In this document: positions 49,923 to 58,716 of the stretch, in pieces
How positions within the stretch are numbered: the stretch's first letter is position 1
Layout: each line of letters starts with the position of its first letter
Source: Scleromatobacter sp964418745
GTDB taxonomy: Bacteria > Pseudomonadota > Gammaproteobacteria > Burkholderiales > Burkholderiaceae_C
DNA length: 64,000 nt
Reading direction: 5' to 3'
NCBI GenBank assembly: GCA_964418745.1
Contig: CAYQMX010000020.1
Coordinates: 1-64,000 of the forward strand
Translations under genes and position numbers: made by a program
The notes under the pieces: generated by a model
Seen by the model: the letters and a program-made list of their open reading frames with translations, nothing else
Database searches by the model: none
Told to the model about the DNA's origin: nothing

Positions 49923-50543
49923 ATGCTGGGTATCGCCCCACTCGCCCGCTACGAGATCACCACCGCCCGCCTGCGCCTGGTCGCCGGCGACCCCGGCCTG
50001 GCCCCCGCCGTGTGCGAGTTCCAGCGCCGCAATCGCCAGCACTTCGCGCGCTGGGATCCGCCCACCGTCGAATCGTTCTACACGCTCGAAGCGCAGGCGG
50101 CGCGCGTGGCGACGGGCCTGACGGCGTTCCAGAACGACACGGCCTACCGATGGTGGCTCATCGACGCGGCGCGCGCCGGCGGCGCGCGCCTGCCCTCGTC
50201 CGACGTCGACGTGATCGGCAGCCTGCACTTCAGCCAGATCTCGCGCGGCGCGTTCCAGAGCGCGATGCTGGGCTACGCGCTCGACGAGGCGCACGTGGGC
50301 CAGGGGCTGATGAGCGAGGCGATCGCCGCCGGGCTCGAGGAGATGTTCTCGCCCCGCGTGAACCTGCACCGCGTGCAGGCCGCCTACCGACCCGAGAACG
50401 TGCGCAGCGCGCGCGTGCTGGAGCGCCTGGGCTTCCACAAGGAAGGCCTGGCGCCCGACTACCTCTACATCGACGGCGCGTGGCGCGACCACGTCGTCAC
50501 GTCGCTGCGCAACCCGGCGTTCGTGGCGCCGGACGGCTGGTGA
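49923..50543 (+). CDS. RimJ-type GNAT N-acetyltransferase
   Basis: A 206-aa GNAT protein. Acetyl-CoA binding region: GYALDEAHVGQGLMSEAIAA (about 118-137) with the V-x-x-G-x-x motif. The C-terminal part ENVRSARVLERLGFHKEGLA is typical of RimJ/RimL ribosomal-protein acetyltransferases. It lies 84 bp after the dioxygenase and converges on the deaminase gene. Substrate unknown. Confidence 0.88.
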   Translation: MLGIAPLARYEITTARLRLVAGDPGLAPAVCEFQRRNRQHFARWDPPTVESFYTLEAQAARVATGLTAFQNDTAYRWWLIDAARAGGARLPSSDVDVIGSLHFSQISRGAFQSAMLGYALDEAHVGQGLMSEAIAAGLEEMFSPRVNLHRVQAAYRPENVRSARVLERLGFHKEGLAPDYLYIDGAWRDHVVTSLRNPAFVAPDGW

Positions 50544-50604
50544 TCAGCGCCGGAAAGTCCCCACGGTGCTGCCCTGGGTGGCGAGCGCGGCGGCTGATCG
50601 GCGA

Positions 50605-51660
50605 TCAAGGCTCGCCGGCCGCGAACACGGAATCGAGCTCCTCGATCCACAGCGCCTTGTCCTCCTCGTCGACGAACGCGGCCTCGAAGCTGTTGCGCAG
50701 CAGGGTGTAGGCGTCGAGCGCCGTCAGCTGCGGCAGCGATTCGAACAACTGGACGAAGTTGTCGTTCATGTAGCCGCCGAAGTAGGCGGGATCGTCCGAA
50801 TTGAGGGTGACGCACAGGCCCGCGGCCAGCAGCGCGGGCACGTTGTGGCGGCCCAGGTCGTCGAACACGCGCAGCTTCACGTTGGACAGCGGACACACCG
50901 TCAGCGGCGTGCGCGCGCCGGCCAGGCGGGCCACCAGCGCCGGGTCTTCCAGGCAGCGCACGCCGTGGTCGATGCGCTCGACGTGCAGCACGTCCAGCGC
51001 GGCGCGGATGTAGGCCGGCGGGCCTTCCTCGCCCGCGTGCGCCACCAGGCGCAGGCCCGCCGCCCGCGCACGGGCGAACACGCGCTCGAACTTCTCGGGC
51101 GGATGGCCCATCTCGCTGGAGTCCAGGCCCACGCCGATGAATTTGTCGCGGTACGGCAGCGCCGCCTCGAAGGTGGCGAGCGCGTCGTCCTCGCTCAGGT
51201 GGCGCAGGAAGCACAGGATCAGGCGCACGCTGAGCCCGAGCTCGGCCTCGGCGCGGCGGGCGGCGCGGTCCAGGCCGCGGATCACCACGCCGATGTCGAT
51301 GCCGCGCGCGGTGTGCGTCTGCGGGTCGAAGAAGATCTCGCAATGCACGACGTTGTCGTCGGCCGCGCGCTGGAAGTAGGCCCAGGCCATCGCGTCGAAG
51401 TCGTCTTCGGTGATCAGCACGCTGGCGCCGGCGTAGTAGACGTCGAGGAAGCTCTGCAGGTTGGTGAACGCGTAGGCCGCGCGCAGCGCCGCGACGCTGG
51501 CGTACGGCAGCGCCACGCCGTTGCGGCGCGCCAGCTCGAAGATCAGCTCCGGCTCCAGCGAGCCCTCGATGTGGATGTGCAGTTCGGCCTTGGGCGCCGC
51601 GCGCAGCAGCGCCAGCAGGTGCGAACGGGTGATGTGGGCGAAGGCGATGGGCAGCGTCAT
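50605..51660 (-). CDS. Adenine/adenosine deaminase
   Basis: A 351-aa amidohydrolase. Zinc and catalytic motifs are AELHIHIEGSL (24-34), the HAGE segment and the TLNSDDPAYFGG motif. The last, with SDDPAYFGGY, is typical of adenine deaminases (Aah1-like) rather than classic adenosine deaminase, so adenine is the more likely substrate. Purine salvage is the expected role. The start at ATG 51660 (MTLPIAFAHITRSHL) gives the family length; a longer in-frame extension runs through the divergent gene. Confidence 0.9.
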   Translation of the reverse strand: MTLPIAFAHITRSHLLALLRAAPKAELHIHIEGSLEPELIFELARRNGVALPYASVAALRAAYAFTNLQSFLDVYYAGASVLITEDDFDAMAWAYFQRAADDNVVHCEIFFDPQTHTARGIDIGVVIRGLDRAARRAEAELGLSVRLILCFLRHLSEDDALATFEAALPYRDKFIGVGLDSSEMGHPPEKFERVFARARAAGLRLVAHAGEEGPPAYIRAALDVLHVERIDHGVRCLEDPALVARLAGARTPLTVCPLSNVKLRVFDDLGRHNVPALLAAGLCVTLNSDDPAYFGGYMNDNFVQLFESLPQLTALDAYTLLRNSFEAAFVDEEDKALWIEELDSVFAAGEP

Positions 51661-51933
51661 GACCGGAATCCAGGCGGGGAATGAGCCGACTTTAAGCCGT
51701 CCCGGCCTCGATGGGGATGGCATGGCGGCCCCGGTCGCACGATCATGCCCCGGCATTTGGGTAAGCTTCCTCGGTTTTCGCATAAGGAGCCTGCGCCGCG
51801 GCACGGAGAATCGCGGGCTTCGACCTGCTTTCGCGCGTGCCGTCACACGCCGCAGGCCGGAATCCCTCGCGGCCGGCCGCCCCGGCCAGCCGCGCCGCGT
51901 CCCGCTCATTCCCGTTCCCGCAGGCCCGTCCCC

Positions 51934-52722
51934 TTGACCTTCGATCTCTTGCACGGCGTTGCCGGCCTGCTGGTGGGCGCCATCGTCGGCGTCACCGGCG
52001 TCGGCGGCGGCGCGTTGATGACTCCCATCCTCGTGATGATGTTCGGCGTCGCGCCGACCACCGCCGTGGGCACCGACCTGCTGTACGCGTCGATCACCAA
52101 GATGTTCGGCACCGCCGTGCACCACCAGGCGGGCACGGTCGACTGGCAGGTGGTGCGCCGCCTGGCGCTGGGCAGCCTGCCGGCCGCGGCGCTCACGCTG
52201 GCCTGGATGCACTTCCAGCACATCGGCCAGGTGCGCGGGGGGCTGATCACCTTCACGCTGGGCATCGCGCTGGTCGTCACGGCGCTTGGCATCCTGTTCA
52301 AGGAACCGATCCACGCGCTCGGCACGCGCTTGCGGCTCGCCGACAGCGCGCGCTTCAAGGCGCTGCAGCCGTCGATGACGGTGCTGTGCGGCGTCATGCT
52401 GGGCGCGATGGTCACGCTGACCTCGGTGGGCGCCGGTGCGCTGGGCACCGCGATGCTGGTGTACCTCTACCCGCTGCGGCTGTCCGCGGGCAAGCTGGTG
52501 GGCACCGACCTGGCGCACGCGATCCCGCTGACGATGATCGCCGGGCTGGGCCACCTGACGCTGGGCAACGTGGACCTGAACCTGATGCTCAACCTGCTCG
52601 CCGGCTCGATCCCCGGCGTGATCGTCGGCTCGTACGTGAGCACGCGCGCGCCGGTGGTGCCGCTGCGCATCGCGATCGCCTGCGTGCTGCTGTTCGTGGC
52701 CTGGAAGATGGTCACGCGCTGA
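51934..52722 (+). CDS. TSUP/TauE-SafE family sulfite exporter-type permease
   Basis: A 262-aa membrane protein with about eight TM helices. The signature glycine-rich first helix is FDLLHGVAGLLVGAIVGVTG followed by VGGGALMTPIL, and a repeated half occurs near VLCGVMLGAMVTLTSVGAGALG. The start was set at TTG 51934 because the upstream reading is a 63-residue Arg/Pro-rich tail unlike this family, and TTG gives the usual 250-265 residue length. It may export sulfite or organosulfur compounds; the substrate is unknown. Confidence 0.85.
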   Translation: MTFDLLHGVAGLLVGAIVGVTGVGGGALMTPILVMMFGVAPTTAVGTDLLYASITKMFGTAVHHQAGTVDWQVVRRLALGSLPAAALTLAWMHFQHIGQVRGGLITFTLGIALVVTALGILFKEPIHALGTRLRLADSARFKALQPSMTVLCGVMLGAMVTLTSVGAGALGTAMLVYLYPLRLSAGKLVGTDLAHAIPLTMIAGLGHLTLGNVDLNLMLNLLAGSIPGVIVGSYVSTRAPVVPLRIAIACVLLFVAWKMVTR

Positions 52723-52734
52723 GCGAGCGCCGGT

Positions 52735-53499
52735 TCAGCCGGCGTGCGAGCGCCGTGCCACCCGGCTCAGCTTCGCGTCCAGCCTGGCCTGCACCTTGCG
52801 CTCGGCCATGCCGTCGCGCGTGTCGTAGTGCGGCGTCCACTTCTTGCCCGCGGGCTGGCGGTCGTCCCAATACATCAGGTAGCCGCCGGCGGCGACGGCG
52901 AACGGCGCCAGCGACGCCCCGGGCTCGGGGCGGCCCAGGAAGTCGTTGCGCGCGCCTTCGACCACCTTGCGCGAGAACCAGCCGGGCAGAACGAAGTTCT
53001 GCACCTTCACGCCCTCGATCTCGTAGTACTCGCCCGAGACCGCGTCGCACAGCTCGAACTGGTGGAACACCAGGTGGCGGTGGTCGAGCGGATGCGGCCC
53101 CTGCACCAGCAGGTTGTTGAGGGGGTCGCCCACCAGCTCGATCGCCTCGTGCGACAGCGCCACCGTCCACTCGTTGGCGCCGTCCGAGCACGCATCGAGG
53201 AACACGAAGCCGAACGGCACGTCCGCGTTGTTGCCGTCGTGGTAGCCCTCGGTGAGCGCCATCGTGGCCTTGTCCTCGATGTAGAGGACGGCGTCGCCGC
53301 GGCGCCCCGGCAGCAGCGGCAGGTCGATCTTCTTCGCGTGCTGCGTCGGCACGCGGCCGGCGCTGTCGACGCGCAGGCGGGCGCCGAACTGCCAGTGCGG
53401 GTAGAAGTCCTCCTCCAGCTGGCGGTTGATCGCCCGCACCGCCTTCTGCAGGTCGGCATCGGACAGGTGCTTGCTGCGGTTGACGACCGAGATCAGCAT
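52735..53499 (-). CDS. Hypothetical protein with SHEAIE motif
   Basis: A 254-aa soluble protein of a family I do not recognise. It starts MLISVVNRSKHLSDADLQKA and includes ALSHEAIELVGDPLNNLLV (about 126-145), where the His-Glu pair is followed by a second acidic residue, reminiscent of metal-dependent hydrolases that lack a full HExxH. Aromatic-rich segments (YYEIEGVKVQNFVLPGWFS; YLMYWDDRQPAGKKW) follow. There is no signal peptide. It is convergent with the permease and divergent from the glutaminase gene. Confidence 0.7.
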   Translation of the reverse strand: MLISVVNRSKHLSDADLQKAVRAINRQLEEDFYPHWQFGARLRVDSAGRVPTQHAKKIDLPLLPGRRGDAVLYIEDKATMALTEGYHDGNNADVPFGFVFLDACSDGANEWTVALSHEAIELVGDPLNNLLVQGPHPLDHRHLVFHQFELCDAVSGEYYEIEGVKVQNFVLPGWFSRKVVEGARNDFLGRPEPGASLAPFAVAAGGYLMYWDDRQPAGKKWTPHYDTRDGMAERKVQARLDAKLSRVARRSHAG

Positions 53500-53613
53500 G
53501 GAAGGACTCCCGCGAGGATTGATGGATGGCGGCGATTGTCGGGCTTCCCCGGCCGGTCCGCCACCCTGCGCAGGCGCCATACTGCTTGCCGACAGCCACT
53601 GCCGCCACCGCCG

Positions 53614-54528
53614 ATGGATTACACCGAAGTCCTGCAACAGATCGCCCGCGAACTCGAACCCGTCATCGGCCAGGGCCGGGTCGCCAGCTACATCCCCGAG
53701 CTCGCCTGCGTGGCGCCGGACCAGTTCGGCATGGCGGTGGTCACGATCGACGGTGCGGTGCACGCCGTGGGCGACGCCCGCACGGCGTTCTCGATCCAGT
53801 CCATCTCCAAGCTGTTCACGCTGGTGATGGCCCTGCAGCTCGAAGGCGACCGCGTGTGGAACCGGGTCGGGCGCGAACCCTCGGGCACGCCCTTCAACTC
53901 GCTGATCCAGCTGGAGGCCGAGGGCGGCAAGCCGCGCAACCCGTTCATCAACCCGGGCGCCCTGGTGTGCACCGACATCCTGTGCACGCGCTACGCCGTG
54001 CCCGAGAACGCGGTCGTCGAATTCCTGCGGCCGCTGTGCGACAACCCCCACGTCCACTACAACCGCGCGGTAGCGGCCTCCGAGCGCCGCACCGCGCATC
54101 GCAACGCCGCGATGGCGCACCTGATGAAGGCGTTCGGCAACCTGCACAACACCGTCGACGACGTGCTCGACGCCTACTGCCGCCACTGCGCCATCGAGAT
54201 GAACTGCGTCGAGCTCGCGCGCGCCGTCACCTTCCTGGCCCACGGCGGCACGCACCCGCGCGGCCACGCCCCGGTGCTGGACGCCAGCCTGGCCAAGCGC
54301 CTGAACGCGCTGATGCTCACCTGCGGCACCTACGACGCCGCGGGCGACTTCGCGTTCCGCGTCGGCCTGCCCGCCAAGAGCGGCGTGGGCGGCGGCATCG
54401 TGGCAGTGATGCCCGGCGAATGCGGCGTGTGCGTGTGGTCACCGGCGCTGGAGCCGTCCGGCAACTCGCTGGCGGGCTCGCTGGCGCTGGAGCGCTTCAC
54501 GACCCTGACCGGGCGCTCGATCTTCTAG
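53614..54528 (+). CDS. glsA: Glutaminase (GlsA family)
   Basis: A 304-aa serine-dependent beta-lactamase-fold glutaminase converting glutamine to glutamate and ammonia. The catalytic SxxK is S63-I-S-K66 (SIQSISKLF), with NPFINPGALV, SERRTAHRNAAMAHLMKAFG and SGVGGGIVAVMPGECGV as further family motifs. The start at ATG 53614 gives normal length; longer in-frame readings run through the divergent gene. Confidence 0.95.
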   Translation: MDYTEVLQQIARELEPVIGQGRVASYIPELACVAPDQFGMAVVTIDGAVHAVGDARTAFSIQSISKLFTLVMALQLEGDRVWNRVGREPSGTPFNSLIQLEAEGGKPRNPFINPGALVCTDILCTRYAVPENAVVEFLRPLCDNPHVHYNRAVAASERRTAHRNAAMAHLMKAFGNLHNTVDDVLDAYCRHCAIEMNCVELARAVTFLAHGGTHPRGHAPVLDASLAKRLNALMLTCGTYDAAGDFAFRVGLPAKSGVGGGIVAVMPGECGVCVWSPALEPSGNSLAGSLALERFTTLTGRSIF

Positions 54529-54535
54529 GGCCTGT

Positions 54536-55804
54536 TCAGAAGCAGGTGACGATCGCGTCGACCACCGTGTAGTCGTCGTCGACGATCGGCATCCAGCGCC
54601 ACTTGTCGAACGTGGTGCACGGATGCGAGATGCCCAGGCAGACGCGGTCGCCCACCCGCAGGTCGTGGGTCTCGGAGGTCAGGTGCAGGTAGGCGTGCTG
54701 GTCGTTGAGCCGCTGGATGGCCCAGCCCTCCGGCGCGGGGCGGATGTCGCGCCGGGCCCGTGCGCAGGTGGCCAGCGGCACCGGCATGCCCAGGTCGTGC
54801 GAGAGGTCGCGCTTGCCCACCGCCAGGATCGCCAGGCCCGGCTCCGGCATGGATTGCACCAGCGCCCACACCTCGAGCGCGGCGCGCAGTCCCGCGTCGT
54901 CGGTGCAGCCCAGGCGGCGGTTGGCCGCATGCACCAGGCGCTGGTAGTGGCCCTGGTCGTGGGTGACGTAGCAGCCCGAGCGCAGCAGGCCGGCCACCGG
55001 CCGCGACAGCGCGGGGCGCAGGCGCGGCAGCACCAGGTCGAACACGCCCGAACCGCCCGCCGACACGATCACCTCGTCGGCGCCGAACAAGCCCTCGGCG
55101 TCGCATTGCCGCGCCAGGCGCTCGACGCGATCCATCAGGTCGTCGACCGCCGGCCGGTCGTCCTCGCTGCGGCCGGTGTTGGACAGGCCCTCGTAGCACT
55201 CGACGCCCGCCAGCGTCACCGCGGCGCTGGCGTGCGCGCGGCGCGCGAGGGCCAGCGCGTCGTCATGCGCGCGCACGCCGGTGCGCCCGCCGGCGACGCC
55301 CAGCTCCAGAAGCACCTCGAACGGCTGGTCGGCGGACACCGTCTCGATCAGCGCCAGCTGCGCCGGCGAATCCAGCAGGAACAGCACGCGGACGTCGGGG
55401 TGCGTGACGCGCAGGGCGGCGATCGCGCCCAGGTCGGCGGCGGCCAGCACCTGGTTGGCAATCAGGATGTTGCGGGCGCCGGCCGCCAGGCCGGCCTGCA
55501 TCTGCGCGACCGTGGCGAAGGTCAGGCCCCAGGCGCCGGCGTCGAGCTGGCGGCGGAACAGCTGCGGCGACATGGTGGTCTTGCCGTGCGGCGCGAACCG
55601 CACCCCGGCGGCGTCGGCGAGACGCTGCATCCAGCCGATGTTGTGGCCCAGCGCAGGGCGCCGGATCACCGCCAGCGGCAGCGGCAGGTCGCCCGCCAGG
55701 ACGTTCCAGCCCTGCGTCCCGACGCGCGAGCGCCGCAGCGGCGCGGCGCCCGGCGGAAAGCCCTTGAAGGTGGCGTCGAGCAGCGGGTCGAGGACGTCGG
55801 TCAT
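54536..55804 (-). CDS. D-serine deaminase-like / D-threonine aldolase-type PLP enzyme
   Basis: A 422-aa fold-type III PLP enzyme (alanine-racemase N-terminal barrel). The PLP lysine is K75 (APHGKTTMSPQLF). The C-terminal zinc site SHPCTTFDKW contains the His and Cys used by DSD1-type D-serine dehydratases. The substrate may be D-serine or another D-amino acid. The start at ATG 55804 (MTDVLDPLLDATFKG) was chosen over longer readings. It is convergent with the glutaminase gene; both release ammonia from amino acids, which may be coincidental. Confidence 0.88.
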   Translation of the reverse strand: MTDVLDPLLDATFKGFPPGAAPLRRSRVGTQGWNVLAGDLPLPLAVIRRPALGHNIGWMQRLADAAGVRFAPHGKTTMSPQLFRRQLDAGAWGLTFATVAQMQAGLAAGARNILIANQVLAAADLGAIAALRVTHPDVRVLFLLDSPAQLALIETVSADQPFEVLLELGVAGGRTGVRAHDDALALARRAHASAAVTLAGVECYEGLSNTGRSEDDRPAVDDLMDRVERLARQCDAEGLFGADEVIVSAGGSGVFDLVLPRLRPALSRPVAGLLRSGCYVTHDQGHYQRLVHAANRRLGCTDDAGLRAALEVWALVQSMPEPGLAILAVGKRDLSHDLGMPVPLATCARARRDIRPAPEGWAIQRLNDQHAYLHLTSETHDLRVGDRVCLGISHPCTTFDKWRWMPIVDDDYTVVDAIVTCF

Positions 55805-55946
55805 GCGTCGATTATCGAGCGGCGCGGCACGGACCACCCTGGAAATGCCAACTTCTTCACGGTGCGGCGCGCGGCGGGAACAAATGGGCGCGCCACGGGC
55901 ATCCGCCCTGCATCCGGTGGCCACGGGCGGCCGTAATGCCCTGGAC

Positions 55947-56612
55947 ATGACACCGAACCGCCCACCCCTCCTCGCCGCCGGCACGCTGCTGCTCGCGCTC
56001 GCCCTGCCCGCGCAGGCCGCCACCGTCACGGTGCGCGTCAACGGCGCCGACGGCCAGCCGGCGCCCAACGTCGTCGTGCAGCTGATGCCGGCGCACCCCG
56101 GCACGCCCAGGCCGGCCGCCGAGCCGGTCGTGATCGCGCAGCGCGACATCCACTTCGTGCCCTACCTCACCGCCGTGCCGGTGGGCACGACGGTGCGCTT
56201 CACGAACCAGGATCCGTACGACCACCACCTGCGCTCCGAGCCGGGTGGCCCGTTCGGCAACGTCGCCCCCGCGCGCGAGTTCGAGATGCGGCTGGCGGCC
56301 GCCAGCGGCGACAAGGTGGCCAGCGCCGAGCTGCGTTTCGACCGCGCCGGCGTCGTCGTGCTCGGCTGCCACCTCCACAGCTCGATGCGCGGCCACCTGT
56401 TCGTCAGCGAGACGCCCTACGTGGCCGTCACCGACGCCACCGGCCGCGCCGTGATCGCCGACGTGCCGGACGGCGCTGCCGAGCTGCGCACCTGGAGCCC
56501 CGAGCAGCTGACCGAGCAGGCGGCCACGCCGCGCCAGGTCGCGGGCGCCGGCGTGGAGTTCGAGACCGCGCTCAACTTCACGCCCCCGAAGCCGCGCCGC
56601 CGCCGCGGCTGA
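55947..56612 (+). CDS. Periplasmic cupredoxin-like (methylamine-utilisation-type) protein
   Basis: A 221-aa exported protein. The signal peptide (LLAAGTLLLALALPAQAA, cleavage near residue 24-25) precedes a beta-sandwich with probable copper ligands: H93/H94 (DPYDHHL), then C141, H144 and M147 (GCHLHSSM). It resembles proteins annotated as methylamine utilisation protein. It is 33 bp upstream of the DUF3034 gene, with the exported globin next, implying a shared periplasmic role. Confidence 0.85.
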   Translation: MTPNRPPLLAAGTLLLALALPAQAATVTVRVNGADGQPAPNVVVQLMPAHPGTPRPAAEPVVIAQRDIHFVPYLTAVPVGTTVRFTNQDPYDHHLRSEPGGPFGNVAPAREFEMRLAAASGDKVASAELRFDRAGVVVLGCHLHSSMRGHLFVSETPYVAVTDATGRAVIADVPDGAAELRTWSPEQLTEQAATPRQVAGAGVEFETALNFTPPKPRRRRG

Positions 56613-56645
56613 CCCCCACGCCCTCGCCTCGCTCCGGAGAACCGC

Positions 56646-57566
56646 ATGCCTCTCGCCGACTTCACACTGCATCGCCCCGCCGCGCGCGGCGCCGTGCTCG
56701 CCGCCGCCCTCGCGCTGGTCCACGCCGGCGCGCACGCCGCGACGGACAAGCTGCTGTTGACGGGCGGCGTCACCAGCATCGAAGGCAGCGCCGGCGGCGG
56801 ACTGACGCCCTGGGCCGTGATCGGCAGCAACGCCACCGAGGGCCAATGGGGCGCCACGGCGACGGCCTCGGTCGTCTCGACGCGCAACTACACGATGCAG
56901 GTGCAGGGCGCGCTGCTGGCCTTCGACGACCGCTACGAGCTGTCCATCGCGCGCCAGGACTTCGCCACCGAGGCCACCGGACGCGCGCTGGGCCTGCCCG
57001 GGCTGCACCTGAAGCAGGTCGTCGTCGGCGCGAAGCTGCGCCTGCTGGGCGACGCGGTGCTCGACGCGGACCGCTGGCTGCCGCAGGTGGCCGCGGGCGT
57101 GCAGTGGAAGCAGGCCGAGGCCGGCGCGCTCGAGCCCACGCTGCAGGCGCTGGGCGCACGCACGCACGGGGCCGACTTCTACGTCAGCGCCACCAAGCTG
57201 CTGCTCGCCCAGGGCCTGCTCGTCAACGGCACGCTGCGCGCGACCCGGGGCAACCAGGACGGCCTGCTCGGCTTCGGCGGCAGCGGCCACCGGCGCTACC
57301 GGCTGGAGCCCGAGTTCTCGGTGGCGTGGCTGGCCAGCCGCACGCTGGCCTTCGGTGCCGAGTACCGCCGCAAGCCCGACAACCTGGACCCGTCGCCGCT
57401 GGGCGCCGGCCTGAAGGAAGACGACTGGGCCGACGTGTTCGCCGCGTGGGCGCCGGCCAGGAACTTCTCGCTGACGCTGGCCTGGGTGCAGCTCGGCCGC
57501 ATCGTGCCGGCCGTGGCCACGCGCCGGCAGGACGGCGGCTACGCGTCCGCGCAGCTCGCGTTCTGA
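56646..57566 (+). CDS. DUF3034 family outer-membrane-like protein
   Basis: A 306-aa protein with a signal peptide (about residues 1-32, ending in AHA). The family motif is KLLLTGGVTSIEGSAGGGLT, directly after the signal. Alternating beta-strand segments with aromatic ends and a final Phe (YASAQLAF) suggest a small beta-barrel. The function is unknown. It is in line with the cupredoxin and globin genes (33-bp and 32-bp gaps). Confidence 0.85.
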   Translation: MPLADFTLHRPAARGAVLAAALALVHAGAHAATDKLLLTGGVTSIEGSAGGGLTPWAVIGSNATEGQWGATATASVVSTRNYTMQVQGALLAFDDRYELSIARQDFATEATGRALGLPGLHLKQVVVGAKLRLLGDAVLDADRWLPQVAAGVQWKQAEAGALEPTLQALGARTHGADFYVSATKLLLAQGLLVNGTLRATRGNQDGLLGFGGSGHRRYRLEPEFSVAWLASRTLAFGAEYRRKPDNLDPSPLGAGLKEDDWADVFAAWAPARNFSLTLAWVQLGRIVPAVATRRQDGGYASAQLAF

Positions 57567-57598
57567 ACACCGCCCGCCCCGCTTCCGAAGGAATCGCC

Positions 57599-58063
57599 AT
57601 GAACAGGATCCTGTCCGCGCTCGCCCTGGTGGCCGCCGCGTTCGCGTCGCCCGCCGCGCCGGCCCAGTCGGCCGCGCCCGCGGCGGCCCCCGTCGCGCCC
57701 ACCGACGACGCGCTGTTCCGCGCGCTCGGCGGCCAGCCGGGCATCGCCCGCATCGTCGGCGACTTCGTGCCGCGCCTGGTGGCCGATGCGCGCACCGGCG
57801 AGTTCTTCAAGCACGCCAACCAGGCGCACCTGCAGCAGATGCTGGCCGAGCAGTTCTGCGCGGTGGCCGGCGGCGGCTGCGTCTACAGCGGGCTGCCGAT
57901 GGCGACCGCGCACAAGGACATGGACATCGCCCGCGGCGACTTCAACGCGCTGGTGGAAGTGCTGCAGGCGGCCATGGACGCGCAGGGCGTGCCGTTCGCG
58001 ACGCAGAACCGGCTGCTGGCCCGGCTGGCGCCGATGCACCGCGACATCGTCAACGTGCACTGA
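57599..58063 (+). CDS. Exported group 1 truncated hemoglobin
   Basis: A 154-aa globin. The first 24 residues form a signal peptide (MNRILSALALVAAAFASPAA). The truncated globin follows (DALFRALGGQPGIARIVGDF), with the proximal haem histidine H105 in MATAHKDMDI. Export of a group 1 globin is uncommon and suggests handling of oxygen, NO or haem in the periplasm. It ends the cupredoxin-DUF3034-globin cluster. Confidence 0.9.
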   Translation: MNRILSALALVAAAFASPAAPAQSAAPAAAPVAPTDDALFRALGGQPGIARIVGDFVPRLVADARTGEFFKHANQAHLQQMLAEQFCAVAGGGCVYSGLPMATAHKDMDIARGDFNALVEVLQAAMDAQGVPFATQNRLLARLAPMHRDIVNVH

Positions 58064-58091
58064 CGCGCACGCTTGCGGCACACTTGCGCGC

Positions 58092-58703
58092 ATGCCTGCC
58101 GCCAAGACCGCCATCGTGCCGACGCGCTTCAAGTCCGCCCGCGCCTTCGAGGCCTGGCTCGCGCAGCACCACGCCACGGCGGACGGCCTGTGGCTGCAGC
58201 TGGCGAAGAAGGGTGCGGCCGAGCCCGGGGTGACCTACGCCGAGGCGATCGAGATCGCGCTGTGCTGGGGCTGGATCGACGGCCAGAAGCAGGCGCTGGA
58301 CGACCAGCATTTCCTGCAGCGCTTCACGCCACGCCGCGCGCGCAGCATCTGGTCGAAGATCAACGTGGCCAAGGTCGCGGCGCTGGCGGCGGCCGGCCGC
58401 ATGCAGCCCGCCGGCCAGGCCCAGGTCGATGCCGCGAAGGCCGATGGCCGCTGGGACGGCGCCTACGACGGCGCGCGCAACGCGACGGTGCCCGACGACC
58501 TGCAGGCGGCGCTCGACGCGCATCCCGCGGCCAGGCGCTTCTTCGCGACGGTCAACGCCACCAACCGCTACGCGGTGCTGTGGCGCGTGCAGACGGCCGT
58601 CAAGCCCGAGACCCGGGCGCGGCGCATCGCGCAGCTGGTGGACATGCTCGGGCGCGGCGAGACCCACCACGCCCAGGCGCCCGGGAAGAAGCCGCGGCCG
58701 TAG
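58092..58703 (+). CDS. YdeI/OmdA family protein
   Basis: A 203-aa soluble protein. The N-terminal domain carries the YdeI family pattern (RAFEAWLAQHHATADGLWLQ; YAEAIEIALCWGWIDGQKQA), followed by RFTPRRARSIWSKINVAKVA and the C-terminal helical OmdA region. The function is uncertain. It starts 28 bp after the globin and is convergent with the GST gene. Confidence 0.9.
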   Translation: MPAAKTAIVPTRFKSARAFEAWLAQHHATADGLWLQLAKKGAAEPGVTYAEAIEIALCWGWIDGQKQALDDQHFLQRFTPRRARSIWSKINVAKVAALAAAGRMQPAGQAQVDAAKADGRWDGAYDGARNATVPDDLQAALDAHPAARRFFATVNATNRYAVLWRVQTAVKPETRARRIAQLVDMLGRGETHHAQAPGKKPRP

Positions 58704-58716
58704 CCGGACCAACCGT

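Noticed and set aside
46263..50492. Reading the permease as a 1409-residue protein
   Set aside because: The extra 550 residues run antisense through the dioxygenase and acetyltransferase genes and have low-complexity shadow composition; ATG 48833 gives the family start.
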